DNA of 64,000 nucleotides from Paracoccus lutimaris (GCF_003337565.1 NZ_QPJL01000003.1:62001-126000), one strand, 5' to 3'. Counted from the stretch's first letter, positions 54,635 through 63,776 are shown. Notes: a model not told the origin generated them from the letters alone. Numbers and translations: made by a program.

Positions 54635-56214
54635 CAGAATGTACCGATCTCCACCGAAAGAAGTTCGGCTCCGATGCTACGCTCTTCTCCGTCATCGGCA
54701 ATGGCGACGGAGACCAGGAAGGGCTGGCCCGCGAGCAGCGTCCCGGCTTTCTGCATCTGGTCCAGCGCCGCGTCGATGGGAATGGTGAAGCTGACCGGCG
54801 CCACATGGTGCAGCCGGGTGCCGAAGAATTCGAAGCTGCCGGCGAATTCCGGCCCTTCGGGGTTCAGAACCGGCTGGGTGCCGGTCGGATGCAGGAACAC
54901 GTCAAAGCTCAGCCCGCCGACATCCTGAGGGGGCGCGATCGTGATGCGCGCGAACTGGCTAGAGACATCGGGCGATTTGTCCACCGACGCGATCAGTGCC
55001 GCGTCGGGCACCATCTCCATGGTGGCGGAACTGGCGGATTCCAGCGCCGCCGCCTGATTGACGATCGCGGCCTGCGCCGCAAGCCGCGGCGGCTCTTCGG
55101 CAATGTCGCCGCTGCCAGCGGTATAGGCATAGTCGAAATCGCCAATGGCGAAATAATCGGCGGCCGTGATCTTGTCGGTCACCGGATTGCCGTTGCGATC
55201 GACAAAGAACAGATAGGGCTCCTTGTCATATTGTTCGGTCAGGCTGGTCACCGGCCCGATTGGCCCGCCGTTTCTGATCTGCTTGCGGGTCCAGACATCC
55301 CAGAGCCGGTCGATATTGCAGTGATGCATGAAGAAGATCGGATCGAGCGGCGACAGGAATTCGGTCATCAGCCCCTCGGGCGAGACGGTGCCGCCGACAT
55401 TGTTATGCACCTTGTTATGCGGCTGACCTTCCAGAATCGAGAAGCCCGCCATCACATGATGGCTGTCGGTGACGGGGCTGTTGAAATACAGCTCCCCGAC
55501 CACCATGGTTCTGGGGTCCTTCACGAAACCTGTCGGCCGCAAGGCAGAGAGAACGGTCGGCAACGAGACCGCCTGACGGGTTATCGGATCAAGATCCGGG
55601 GCATCCCGCGTCAGCAAGCGGGCATTGCCCTGATCGGCGAAGGCACTATAGGCATCGCTCCAGAGCGCGCCGAAATCGGCATAGTGGCGCAGCTGTTCCT
55701 GCGCCAGCTGGGCGGGCGAGAAACTGTTCCACTCGGCCTGCATGACGGGTTTCAGCTTTGCCTCGAAATCCGCGTGGGTGGCGATATATAGCGGGCTTTC
55801 CACCGGGTTCAGCACGCCCTCGAAGAAGGTCTCGGGCAACCGGGGCAGGTCGGTCCAGTCCCAATAGGGCAGGGCGAAATCGGCATAGCCGCTGAGTTCG
55901 CGGCAGATCTGTTCGAAATGGCCGATAAAGCCGCGATGCCAGTTGGTGAACCACCAATTGCCATGCGGGCAGTCCAGCAGGTGGATGAAGGCGATCCGGT
56001 ACCAGTTGCGGCGATCGTCCAGAGGCAGTTGCAGCATGGTTTCGACCGCCTTGCGATAGGCGGCAAGATCCTGTTCGGCCTCGGGGCTGGCCAGGTTCTT
56101 GCGCAGATACCTGGCCTCGGCGCGGGCGATGCGGGGCGCAAATAGCAGCGCACCACCCGCCACCGCCGTTCCCAGAAGGGTGCGGCGCGTGAGGCCGGCC
56201 TGAATGCTGGGCAT
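54634..56214 (-). CDS. Tyrosinase-family copper protein, Tat-exported
   Basis: 526 aa. An N-terminal R-R-T-L-L-G-T-A-V-A-G Tat signal is followed by the CuA site (His78, His84, His93 in N-W-H-R-G-F, with H99 in G-H-F-E). The CuB site has H-N-K-V-H and D-P-I-F-F-M-H-H-C-N-I-D-R-L-W near residue 300. All six copper ligands appear present. It would hydroxylate or oxidise phenols to quinones in the periplasm. The ~200 residues after the catalytic core are an extra beta-rich C-terminal domain. It lies behind the multicopper oxidase gene. Confidence 0.95.
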   Translation of the reverse strand: MPSIQAGLTRRTLLGTAVAGGALLFAPRIARAEARYLRKNLASPEAEQDLAAYRKAVETMLQLPLDDRRNWYRIAFIHLLDCPHGNWWFTNWHRGFIGHFEQICRELSGYADFALPYWDWTDLPRLPETFFEGVLNPVESPLYIATHADFEAKLKPVMQAEWNSFSPAQLAQEQLRHYADFGALWSDAYSAFADQGNARLLTRDAPDLDPITRQAVSLPTVLSALRPTGFVKDPRTMVVGELYFNSPVTDSHHVMAGFSILEGQPHNKVHNNVGGTVSPEGLMTEFLSPLDPIFFMHHCNIDRLWDVWTRKQIRNGGPIGPVTSLTEQYDKEPYLFFVDRNGNPVTDKITAADYFAIGDFDYAYTAGSGDIAEEPPRLAAQAAIVNQAAALESASSATMEMVPDAALIASVDKSPDVSSQFARITIAPPQDVGGLSFDVFLHPTGTQPVLNPEGPEFAGSFEFFGTRLHHVAPVSFTIPIDAALDQMQKAGTLLAGQPFLVSVAIADDGEERSIGAELLSVEIGTF

Positions 56215-56268
56215 GTGATCCTCCTTGACAGAAATGCTGGTTGGAAATGTCGCGTGGGGCGCGCGTGA

Positions 56269-58173
56269 TCAGTGATGATTGCCGACCACGCCCCCGGTGC
56301 CATCGGGAATGGCGATGCGGATATTCTGCATCATGCCCTGATCCTCATGGTCGAGAATGTGGCAATGCAGGACAAATTCACCGATATAGCGCTGATAGCG
56401 GGTGCGGATGGTGATCGTGTACTTGCCCTTTGGCGAGGTGCCGAGATTCTTGACCATCAGCGTGTCCTTCCAGACCCCTTTCAGCCCCGGATATTGCGGA
56501 TCCCCGGCATCGGAGGCAGCGGCCGCGCTGACATCGTTCCCGTTTGCATCGAGGATCGACACCACCTGAAACGGATTCACATGGATATGAAAGGGATGGC
56601 TGACGAAGTTCGAGCTGAGCTTCCATTCATCGACCCCGCCCAGCATCAGCGTCCGGTCGATGCGATCCGCGGCATAGGGCTGTCCGTCGATCTGGAAGAC
56701 GGTCTTGTGCGGGATCGAGGTGTCGATATTGAAGACCAGCTCCTGCGTGCCTGTCACCTCGCTTGCGCCGATGTCGGGATGGGGCACGAAGCGGGTCAGC
56801 TTCAGCCCGTCACGCAGGTCATTCGCAACCGTCTCGGCAATGTCCTGCGGCATGTTGCGCTTGGTTGCGGCGACGAGCCATTTGGTCAGATAGCTGCCCA
56901 GATCCTCGGACACCGCCGTGCCGTCCTGAGCCGTCACAAGCGCGAGCAGCCTGCGGTTCGGCGGCCCCTGGTTGATATTGGCCGCAGAGGGTGAGGGCGC
57001 GTCGATGACGCAATATTCCCCGGCCGTCGGGAACACCACCAGAAGATCGGCACGATATCCGGGCTGCAGGATGGTTTCCATGCGGGTCTGTGCGGCGGAC
57101 ATGGTCAGCCCGTCCTGGGCGATCAGGTGATAGTTCAGTGTCTTCGGGCCGCAGTTCTTTTCGATCCAGCTGTCATTTTGCTGAGCCGTCAGGTTTTCGG
57201 GCTCGGCATCGCCGATCTTGGGGCGAATCTCGAAATTGATGGTGTCGCGCACGCCGGCATGGATCAGCCGCCAGCGCTCGACCGCACCCACCGTCGCCGG
57301 GTCGAAATCCCCCAGGACCCGGCCGTTGATCGAGGTGTAGCGTCCAGAGGCGTCCCAGCTTCCCGGCCCGAACTGGTCATAGCTTTCGATGCTGCCGGTC
57401 TGGTCCGGCTTGCAGTCATAGTTCGGCGTGCCGTCCGGGTTGGTCCCGCAGGCATATTGGATCTGCTGGAACAGCAGCACCCGGTTGCGGATCGGCGCGC
57501 CGGCATCATCGATCAGCAGCGTGTCGATATCGCCATTGGCGGAACTGCTGGGTTTCCTGTCGCCAGAGATGATCAGCGCCCCCGCCATGCCGCTGGAGAC
57601 CTGAAGCGCGGTCGAGCCGTGCAGATGCGGATGATACCAGTAGGTTCCGGCCGGGTGATCCTCGGGGATGTTGTATTCATACTGGAACGAGACCCCGGGG
57701 CGCAGCGAGATCAGCACATTGTCGCCGTTTCCCGACGGGTTCACCCAAAGCCCGTGCGCATGCATGTTGGTGCCATTGAAGCAATGCGGGATATTGATGT
57801 TGCCGTCCGGCACATGGCCGCAGCTCGGGTCGGCGGGCAGCTGGTTGTGCAGCGTCAGGCGCACGGTCTGGCCCGGATGCGCGAAAATGGTCGGCGATAC
57901 GATCGGCGCATCCGGGCCGGGTGGGGTCGTGGCCTTCGCATCGACATAGCCCCGCAGGTGCAGTTTCTGGAACTCGCCATTGGCAGGATTGTAGATCTGC
58001 CGCTCGACATAGGTCAGCTGCATGTCGAAGCCGGCAACCTCGTCGGTCGTCGCATGCAGCGATACCGGATTGGCGGTGAACACCGCCGGGTTCTCGATGG
58101 TGCGCATTTCCTGACCAAAGGCCGCCTGCGTCCCAAGCAGCATGAAGCCAAGCGAAACAAACCTGCCGATCAT
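56269..58173 (-). CDS. Multicopper oxidase
   Basis: 634 aa with a Sec signal peptide (A-A-F-G-Q). Copper motifs are complete: H-A-H-G-L near residue 140, Y-W-Y-H-P-H-L-H-G-S near 185, H-P-F-H-I-H near 530 and H-C-H-I-L-D-H-E-D-Q-G-M-M near 605 (T1 Cys and flanking ligands). It is a laccase/bilirubin oxidase-like enzyme reducing O2 to water while oxidising phenols or metal ions. It is the first gene of the leftward oxidation cluster; palindromic sites lie 31 bp and more upstream. Confidence 0.94.
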   Translation of the reverse strand: MIGRFVSLGFMLLGTQAAFGQEMRTIENPAVFTANPVSLHATTDEVAGFDMQLTYVERQIYNPANGEFQKLHLRGYVDAKATTPPGPDAPIVSPTIFAHPGQTVRLTLHNQLPADPSCGHVPDGNINIPHCFNGTNMHAHGLWVNPSGNGDNVLISLRPGVSFQYEYNIPEDHPAGTYWYHPHLHGSTALQVSSGMAGALIISGDRKPSSSANGDIDTLLIDDAGAPIRNRVLLFQQIQYACGTNPDGTPNYDCKPDQTGSIESYDQFGPGSWDASGRYTSINGRVLGDFDPATVGAVERWRLIHAGVRDTINFEIRPKIGDAEPENLTAQQNDSWIEKNCGPKTLNYHLIAQDGLTMSAAQTRMETILQPGYRADLLVVFPTAGEYCVIDAPSPSAANINQGPPNRRLLALVTAQDGTAVSEDLGSYLTKWLVAATKRNMPQDIAETVANDLRDGLKLTRFVPHPDIGASEVTGTQELVFNIDTSIPHKTVFQIDGQPYAADRIDRTLMLGGVDEWKLSSNFVSHPFHIHVNPFQVVSILDANGNDVSAAAASDAGDPQYPGLKGVWKDTLMVKNLGTSPKGKYTITIRTRYQRYIGEFVLHCHILDHEDQGMMQNIRIAIPDGTGGVVGNHH

Positions 58174-58587
58174 GGCGGACCTCTCTGGGAATAAAGCGTG
58201 AATGCGCTTACCAGCGGGTAAGCGCGTGAATTACTTGCCTCGGTCTGAAGCGAACTCCGAAAGCCGCACGCTCCCGGCCCACAAAAATGGCCAGGTGCGA
58301 CAGAGATTGAACATGCGAATCAACGTGTTGATGCGCTTATCTGAATGCTAGCACGAGTCCGCGATTCGGTGATCGCGAAATTGCACGGTCCAGAATTGTT
58401 CTTGTTCAGGTTGCAATGACCTAGCCTGCCGGAGCTGTTATCTGGCGGATATCGCGGCCACGATGTCGCGGCCAAACCGGGCCGGGGCGCCCGGTTCGGG
58501 ATCGGATCGATCATGACGGATCATATGGGCATGCCGCACGAGGCGGCGCGGATCCGCCCTAGCATTCTTGCCGAGGCAGCGGGCGGG
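58174..58587 (-). promoter_or_regulatory. 414-bp upstream region of multicopper oxidase with palindromes
   Basis: A perfect 9-bp inverted repeat, GCGCTTACC (58204-58212) and GGTAAGCGC (58217-58225) around AGCG, sits 31 bp upstream of the oxidase ATG. A matching half-site, GCGCTTATC, recurs at 58333-58341 beside the near-palindrome 58315-58336 (ATCAAC-GT-GTTGAT core). Another stem (CGCGAT/ATCGCG) lies at 58360-58377. No gene is evident. It probably holds the operator and promoter of the oxidase, perhaps copper-controlled, but it is unlike the CueR or CopY consensus. Confidence 0.5.
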
Positions 58588-58842
58588 TTACGAGGCGAAG
58601 GTCGCCGAACCCGAGCATTCGATGATGACGCCGCCGCAACTGGTCTTGGAGCCCAGATAGGCAACCGGGCGTCCATCCAGCGTCGCCCCGGCTTTTCCCT
58701 CAAGGATGACGCCGCCGCAGGCGCATTTGTCGCCGACACGGGCGATGGCGCGACCGTCCACGGTGCTGCCGCCGCCCTCGATGACGACATTCGGGCCATG
58801 CTGGGGGCAGGCATGCTTGTCACCGACGCGGGCCACGATCAT
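58588..58842 (-). CDS. Stand-alone PAAR-domain T6SS spike tip
   Basis: 84 aa, all PAAR. V-A-R-V-G-D-K-H-A-C-P-Q-H-G at the N-terminus and the repeats A-R-V-G-D-K-C-A-C-G-G and Y-L-G-S-K-T-S-C-G-G-V are typical, with His/Cys residues for the zinc site at the tip. It sharpens the VgrG spike and may carry other effectors. It is 40 kb from the T6SS genes, with no effector or chaperone gene beside it. The upstream DNA is markedly AT-rich. Confidence 0.92.
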   Translation of the reverse strand: MIVARVGDKHACPQHGPNVVIEGGGSTVDGRAIARVGDKCACGGVILEGKAGATLDGRPVAYLGSKTSCGGVIIECSGSATFAS

Positions 58843-59170
58843 CGGCTGTCCTTCCTGAATCTGGTTCGGGCCATGATTGCCCTGCTGATTGCTCTCGGCA
58901 GCATAGCGCAGGTTCGTGCCGATGCACTACCGGATAGGTGCTCTGATCGGAATTTTTGGTGTTTTCTTGTATATTTTCTATTTTTATCAAAATATTGTAA
59001 TGAACATTTGCAGTAAATTATGCTGAAAGCCTTGCCGGTCCAGACCCGTTGGCCAAAGATGCGGCGATCAGGCCGATCCATGCTGAAATATGAATGTTTC
59101 CAGATCGTTGATCTGAATTTCTTAGGTCGAATCACGAAATTCGAGGCTGACTATCATCCGCCCGGCGGCC
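58843..59170 (-). other. AT-rich intergenic region, 328 bp, upstream of PAAR gene
   Basis: Positions about 58950-59025 are strongly AT-rich, with TTTTCTTGTATATTTTC and ATTTTTATCAAAATATTG, quite unlike the rest of the window. No gene is supported; a 98-codon minus-strand frame over it has atypical composition. It may be a promoter with an UP-like element and a binding site for xenogeneic silencers. Confidence 0.5.
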
Positions 59171-59485
59171 TCAGAGAAAATCGTCGCGGCGGGGGGTGAA
59201 GCAGTCGATCAGCTCACCCGCTTCAAGGCATTCGCAGCCATGCACGACGCCCGAGGGGATGACCAGACTGTCACCCGGATGCAGGTCATGGGCGACGCCG
59301 TCGCGGAAGAACCGGAAGCGACCGCGCGCGACATAGGTCGATTGCACATGCGGATGGCTGTGCAGCGCCCCTTGCGCCCCGGTCTGAAAACGGAACGAGA
59401 CCACCATCAGCTCGGGCGAGTCCGACAGGACCTGACGCTGAACACCGGCATCGGGATGGGCAACCGGATAGACGGGCAGGGACAT
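59171..59485 (-). CDS. Cupin-domain protein
   Basis: 104 aa from ATG 59485 (GGAGAATCGCC upstream; the longer frame to 59536 is less likely). A single cupin barrel with metal-binding pattern H-S-H-P-H-V-Q-S-T-Y near residue 40, G-x-x-x-F near 52, and P-S-G-V-V-H-G-C-E near 80. This fits a small regulatory-type or detoxifying cupin such as those linked to sugar or pectin degradation. It diverges from the aldehyde dehydrogenase gene; the shared intergenic region contains operator-like palindromes. Confidence 0.88.
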   Translation of the reverse strand: MSLPVYPVAHPDAGVQRQVLSDSPELMVVSFRFQTGAQGALHSHPHVQSTYVARGRFRFFRDGVAHDLHPGDSLVIPSGVVHGCECLEAGELIDCFTPRRDDFL

Positions 59486-59637
59486 GGCGATTCTCCGTTC
59501 CTGATGACCCGCATATACTGATACCAAAAATGTCATACAAGTATCCCATATCGGCCATCACGCAGCTCGGGCACATCCATTTTCCCCAGCAATTGAGCGG
59601 TTATGCCTCCCGATCAGAACGGCTTGGCCCAGCCAGC

Positions 59638-59667
59638 TTGACAGCAGTCATATGATATGTTGACTGC
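59638..59667 (+). promoter_or_regulatory. -35 box with overlapping palindromic operator before the aldehyde dehydrogenase
   Basis: TTGACA (59638-59643) is immediately followed by GCAGTCA (59644-59650) and TGACTGC (59661-59667), a perfect 7-bp inverted repeat separated by 10 nt. Inside it is a second palindrome, CATATGATATG (59649-59659). A repressor there would cover the promoter spacer. The FadR-type regulator encoded downstream is the natural candidate. Confidence 0.45.
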
Positions 59668-59735
59668 CATCCGGGCTAGCCCGTCATGCCCCGCCCCCTC
59701 ATTCCCTTCCGCCTTCGACCGCACAGGAGTCTCCG

Positions 59736-61250
59736 ATGACCTTCACCCCTCATGGCAAGCACCTGATCGCCGGCGACTGGGTTGGCGGCGCCGAGACATT
59801 CCAGTCCGAACCCGCCCACGGCTCTGCCCATGCCTTTGCCGTCGGCACCGTCGATCTGGTGGATCGCGCCTGCGCGGCGGCCGAGGAGGCCTTCTGGTCC
59901 TATGGCTATTCCACCCGCGAGACCCGCGCCGATTTTCTTGACGCCATCGCCAATGAGATCGAGGCTCGCGCCGAGGCCATCACCCAGATCGGCAGTCAGG
60001 AAACCGGCCTGCCCGAAGCGCGATTGCAGGGCGAGCGCGGCCGCACCGTTGGCCAGTTGCGGCTCTTCGCCAATCACATCCGCAAGGGCGACTATCTGGA
60101 CCGCCGCCATGACGCCGCGCTGCCCGACCGCCAGCCGCTGCCGCGCCCCGATATCCGGCTGATGGAACGCCCCATCGGCCCGGTCGCGGTCTTTGGCGCC
60201 TCGAATTTCCCGCTGGCCTTCTCGACCGCGGGCGGCGACACCGCCGCCGCGCTGGCCGCCGGCTGTCCGGTGGTTGTGAAAGGCCATTCCGCCCATCCCG
60301 GCACCGGCGAGATCGTGGCCGAGGCCGTTCACGCGGCGATCAAGTCCTGCAACCTGCATCCCGGCGTCTTCAGCCTGATCCAGGGCGGGCGGCGCGATGT
60401 CGGCTCGGCGCTGGTGACGCATCCGCTGATCAAGGCGGTGGGCTTTACCGGCTCTCTGGCCGGGGGAAGGGCGCTGTTTGATCTCTGTGCGGCGCGCCCC
60501 GAGCCGATCCCCTTCTTTGGCGAGCTGGGCTCGGTCAACCCGATGTTCCTGCTGCCAGAGGCCATGGCCGCGCGGGCCGAGGCGCTGGGTCAGGGCTGGG
60601 CCGGCTCGCTGACCATGGGCGCGGGGCAGTTCTGCACCAATCCCGGCATCGCCGTGGTGCTGGACGGCGCGGATGCCGACAAGTTCGTCGCCGCGACCAC
60701 CGCCGCGCTGGAAAAGGTCGGCCCGCAGACCATGCTGACCGATGGCATCGCCAAGGCTTACCGCGACGGCAAGGACCGCTTCGAGAGCCGCAATGCCGTG
60801 CGCAAGGTCCATACCACCCCCTCGGCCGGGCGCGAGGCCAGCCCGAACCTCTATGAGACCACCGCCGACGCCTATCTTCAGGATCACGCGCTTGGCGAAG
60901 AGGTCTTCGGCCCGCTGGGGCTGATCGTGCGCGTGGGTTCGGTCGAGGACATGGCCCGGCTGGCGCGCGGCTTCGAGGGGCAGTTGACCGCGACCCTGCA
61001 TATGGATGCGGGCGATCTGGGCGACGCGCAAAAGCTCTTGCCGGTGCTGGAACGCAAGACCGGCCGGGTGCTGGTCAACGGCTTTCCGACCGGGGTCGAG
61101 GTCTGCGACGCCATGGTCCATGGCGGGCCTTATCCGGCCTCGACCAATTTCGGCGCCACCTCGGTCGGCACGATGGCGATCCGCCGCTTCCTGCGCCCGG
61201 TCAGCTATCAGAACTTCCCCGTGGCCCTGCTGCCCGCCGACCTGCAATGA
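59736..61250 (+). CDS. Aldehyde dehydrogenase (alpha-ketoglutaric semialdehyde dehydrogenase type)
   Basis: 504 aa. The ALDH layout is clear: G-A-S-N-F-P-L-A-F near residue 155, V-V-K-G-H-S-A-H-P-G with the cofactor Lys near 180, F-T-G-S near 240, catalytic Glu in E-L-G-S-V-N-P near 265 and Cys in G-Q-F-C-T-N-P-G near 300. This is the NADP-dependent subgroup that oxidises 2,5-dioxopentanoate to 2-oxoglutarate at the end of pentose or glucarate/galactarate pathways. The regulator gene overlaps its stop (ATGA). Confidence 0.92.
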   Translation: MTFTPHGKHLIAGDWVGGAETFQSEPAHGSAHAFAVGTVDLVDRACAAAEEAFWSYGYSTRETRADFLDAIANEIEARAEAITQIGSQETGLPEARLQGERGRTVGQLRLFANHIRKGDYLDRRHDAALPDRQPLPRPDIRLMERPIGPVAVFGASNFPLAFSTAGGDTAAALAAGCPVVVKGHSAHPGTGEIVAEAVHAAIKSCNLHPGVFSLIQGGRRDVGSALVTHPLIKAVGFTGSLAGGRALFDLCAARPEPIPFFGELGSVNPMFLLPEAMAARAEALGQGWAGSLTMGAGQFCTNPGIAVVLDGADADKFVAATTAALEKVGPQTMLTDGIAKAYRDGKDRFESRNAVRKVHTTPSAGREASPNLYETTADAYLQDHALGEEVFGPLGLIVRVGSVEDMARLARGFEGQLTATLHMDAGDLGDAQKLLPVLERKTGRVLVNGFPTGVEVCDAMVHGGPYPASTNFGATSVGTMAIRRFLRPVSYQNFPVALLPADLQ

Positions 61251-61993
61251 CGGCCCCGGCGGCCGGCGAGGTCCAGGGCCAGACACTGGTCGTGCAGGTG
61301 CGCGAGGCGCTGCGCGGCCAGATGGCCAAGGGGGCATACAGGTCCGGCGACCGGCTGCCCTCCGAGGCACGGCTGACGCAGGAGTTTGGCGTCAGCCGCA
61401 CCGTCATCCGTGAGGCCATCGCCGCGCTGCGCGCCGATGGTCTGGTCGAGCCGCGTCAGGGCGCGGGCGTCTTTGTGCTGGCCCCGCCTGCCGCCGACGC
61501 GCTGCCCTTTCGCAATCTGGATCTGGCCCGTGTCTCGTCCCTGATCGAGATGCTGGAACTGCGCGCCGCCGTCGAAGGCGATGCGGCGGGCTATGCCGCG
61601 CGGCGGCGCTCACCGGCGCAAGAGGAAAAGATCATTGAGGCATTCGATGAATTGCGCCGCCTGTCACGCGCCGGAAAGCCTACATCAGAGGCCGATTTCC
61701 ACTTTCATCTGGCCATTGCCGAGGCGGCGAACAATCCGCGCTTCAGCGAGTTCCTGCGCCTGATCGGCCCGACGATCATTCCCCGCCGCCTGATCGCGGC
61801 CGATGACGCGCCGCTGCCGGATGAGTTCCTGCGCATTCTGGATGCCGAACACGAAGCGATCCTGACCGCCATTCAGGGAAATGACGAGGACCGCGCCCGC
61901 GCCGCCATGCGCACGCATCTGCGCGACAGCCAGACCCGCTATCGCGGGTTCCTGCGCGGCATGCGGCACGGCGGCAACGGGTCGCCGGATTAA
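61247..61993 (+). CDS. FadR-subfamily GntR transcriptional regulator
   Basis: 248 aa. N-terminal winged helix: G-D-R-L-P-S-E-A-R-L-T-Q-E-F-G-V-S-R-T-V-I-R-E-A-I, then G-A-G-V-F-V. The C-terminal helical FCD domain has L-R-A-A-V-E-G-D-A, D-F-H-F-H-L-A-I-A near 148 and E-H-E-A-I near 203, with His/Asp residues that bind metal and carboxylate ligands. It is co-transcribed with the dehydrogenase gene and probably controls the palindrome at 59644-59667. Its stop codon overlaps that of the convergent phospholipase gene. Confidence 0.92.
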   Translation: MTAPAAGEVQGQTLVVQVREALRGQMAKGAYRSGDRLPSEARLTQEFGVSRTVIREAIAALRADGLVEPRQGAGVFVLAPPAADALPFRNLDLARVSSLIEMLELRAAVEGDAAGYAARRRSPAQEEKIIEAFDELRRLSRAGKPTSEADFHFHLAIAEAANNPRFSEFLRLIGPTIIPRRLIAADDAPLPDEFLRILDAEHEAILTAIQGNDEDRARAAMRTHLRDSQTRYRGFLRGMRHGGNGSPD

Positions 61994-63537
61994 AGCATCC
62001 ACTCGATCGGCAGGATGCCGACCACAGTCAGCGCCACCTGCTGGAACAGGGTCGCGCCCGGCTCTTGCTGCCAGGTCAGGACCTTGCCCGTGGACTCGGT
62101 CTCAAGCCACATCATGCGGTCGTCGGCGGTCAGTTCGGGGCGATAACTGACCTTGTCCAGCGGCCCGTCAAAGCTGCTGCTGACCTGTTTGGCCATGGTC
62201 GGGCTGTCGATCAGGAAACCCATCTCGCAATTCAGCGTGGCCGAGCGCGGGTCGAAATTGAACGAGCCGATGAAGATGCGCTTTTCGTCCACGGCGAAGG
62301 TCTTGGCATGCAGGCTGGCGCCCGAAAGCCCAAGCGGTTTCAGCTGGGTCTTGGATTCCGGGGCGGCGCCGCCGCGCAGCTTCAGCTCATAGAGCTTGAC
62401 CCCGGCCTCGAGCAGTTCGCGCCGGTATTTCGTATAGCCGGCATGGACCATCAGCACGTCGGTGGTGTTAAGCGCATTGGTCAGGATATTGACCTGCTTG
62501 CCCGACCGCGCCAGCTCGTCGAAAAACGCGGTGCCCGGCTTCCCGGGGATGAAATAGGCCGAGACCAGATCCAGCCGCTGTTCCACCTGCCCGAGGATCT
62601 CGGCCAGACGGGTGATCATCAGCTGGTCGCGGCTGGCGATACCCAGTCCCTTGACCGGATCGTCGGCCACCAGCTGCACCTGCGTCCATTCCAGCTGCAC
62701 GTCACCCTTGGCAAAACGGGCGGCGCTGCTTTCCAGAACGCTCAGCAGATCCTTGGCCTCGGCGCTGTTCTTGACCTCGGCGACGCGGGCGTCAAATCCC
62801 GCGCGGTCGCCATCGCCGGCGATGATGTTCTCGATCTCGAAGACCGAGGCGGCGTTCCAGTACTGGTCAAAGACCGCCGCCGTTTGGGGCACGATGCTGC
62901 CGATCGCCAGCGCGTCCATATCGACATAGAACGCCTCGCCGATCTGGAAATATTCATTGCCGATATTGCGCCCGCCGATGATTGCGACGGCACCGTCCAC
63001 GATCATCGACTTGTTGTGCATGCGCCGGTTCATGCGCATGAAATCAATGGCATAACCTGCCATCTTGGGGCTGCGGATGGTCGAGGGGTTGAAGAGCCGG
63101 ATCTCGAAATTCTCGTCCTGGTTCAGCGCTGCCATGAAGCCGTCCAGCCCCGGCACGCCATTGTCGTCAAGCAGCAGCCGCACCCGCACCCCGCGCTTGG
63201 CGGCGCGGTCCAGCGCGTCCAGGAGCAGAATCCCCGAAGTGTCGTCGTGCCAGATGTAATATTGCGCATCGACCGAGGATTGCGCCTCGTCGATCAGCGC
63301 AAGGCGGCTGGCCAGCGCATCATGGCCATGGGCCAGCGGCATGACGCCCGAAAGGCCGGGATGGGTCTCTTGCGCAGCCTGCACGCGCTGGCCCAGCAGG
63401 GTCTCGGAACTGACCGGCAGCGCCGTCTCGGGCGCGCGCTCTGAGATGTCGGGCAACGGAAAGATCAGCCGCGTGACAAAGATCGCCGCCACAAGGACGA
63501 TCACGACCGGCAGCAACCCCCGGAAAAAACGCCGCAT
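61990..63537 (-). CDS. Phospholipase D / cardiolipin synthase family protein (ClsC-like)
   Basis: 515 aa from ATG 63537, preceded by GGAGGTTGAC; a longer frame is not supported. An N-terminal membrane segment (G-L-L-P-V-V-I-V-L-V-A-A-I-F-V) is followed by two HKD motifs: H-N-K-S-M-I-V-D with G-G-R-N-I-G-N-E-Y, and H-A-K-T-F-A-V-D with G-S-F-N-F-D-P-R-S. The layout is that of the YmdC/ClsC cardiolipin synthases. It likely works at the inner membrane. No partner gene is evident. Confidence 0.92.
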   Translation of the reverse strand: MRRFFRGLLPVVIVLVAAIFVTRLIFPLPDISERAPETALPVSSETLLGQRVQAAQETHPGLSGVMPLAHGHDALASRLALIDEAQSSVDAQYYIWHDDTSGILLLDALDRAAKRGVRVRLLLDDNGVPGLDGFMAALNQDENFEIRLFNPSTIRSPKMAGYAIDFMRMNRRMHNKSMIVDGAVAIIGGRNIGNEYFQIGEAFYVDMDALAIGSIVPQTAAVFDQYWNAASVFEIENIIAGDGDRAGFDARVAEVKNSAEAKDLLSVLESSAARFAKGDVQLEWTQVQLVADDPVKGLGIASRDQLMITRLAEILGQVEQRLDLVSAYFIPGKPGTAFFDELARSGKQVNILTNALNTTDVLMVHAGYTKYRRELLEAGVKLYELKLRGGAAPESKTQLKPLGLSGASLHAKTFAVDEKRIFIGSFNFDPRSATLNCEMGFLIDSPTMAKQVSSSFDGPLDKVSYRPELTADDRMMWLETESTGKVLTWQQEPGATLFQQVALTVVGILPIEWML

Positions 63538-63747
63538 GTCAACCTCCATCCGCGCCGGAACGGGCTTATGCCGCCGGCAGACCCTTTGAAAACCCGGGGA
63601 TTCGCCCCGCCGTGTCGCCGGCCCGGTCGCCGCCGCATGGAGCCAATGCCATGCGCGAAGCCGGGACCCGCGCCGCAACCATCATGAAAGCGCTGGCAAA
63701 GTGCAAATCCCAAATGTCGATATCTGCAATGAAACCCCCGCCGCCCC

Positions 63748-63776
63748 TTGTTCTTTTTCGATCCGAGCCATAGAAC
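63748..63776 (+). promoter_or_regulatory. Possible promoter of aspartate kinase
   Basis: TTGTTC (63748-63753), a 17-nt spacer and TAGAAC (63771-63776) lie about 35 nt before the aspartate kinase ATG. The match to sigma-70 consensus is moderate. Confidence 0.3.

Noticed and set aside
58839..59135. 98-codon minus-strand frame over the AT-rich region upstream of PAAR
   Set aside because: Lys/Arg/Phe/Tyr composition follows base composition only, and it overlaps the PAAR start with no coding signs.
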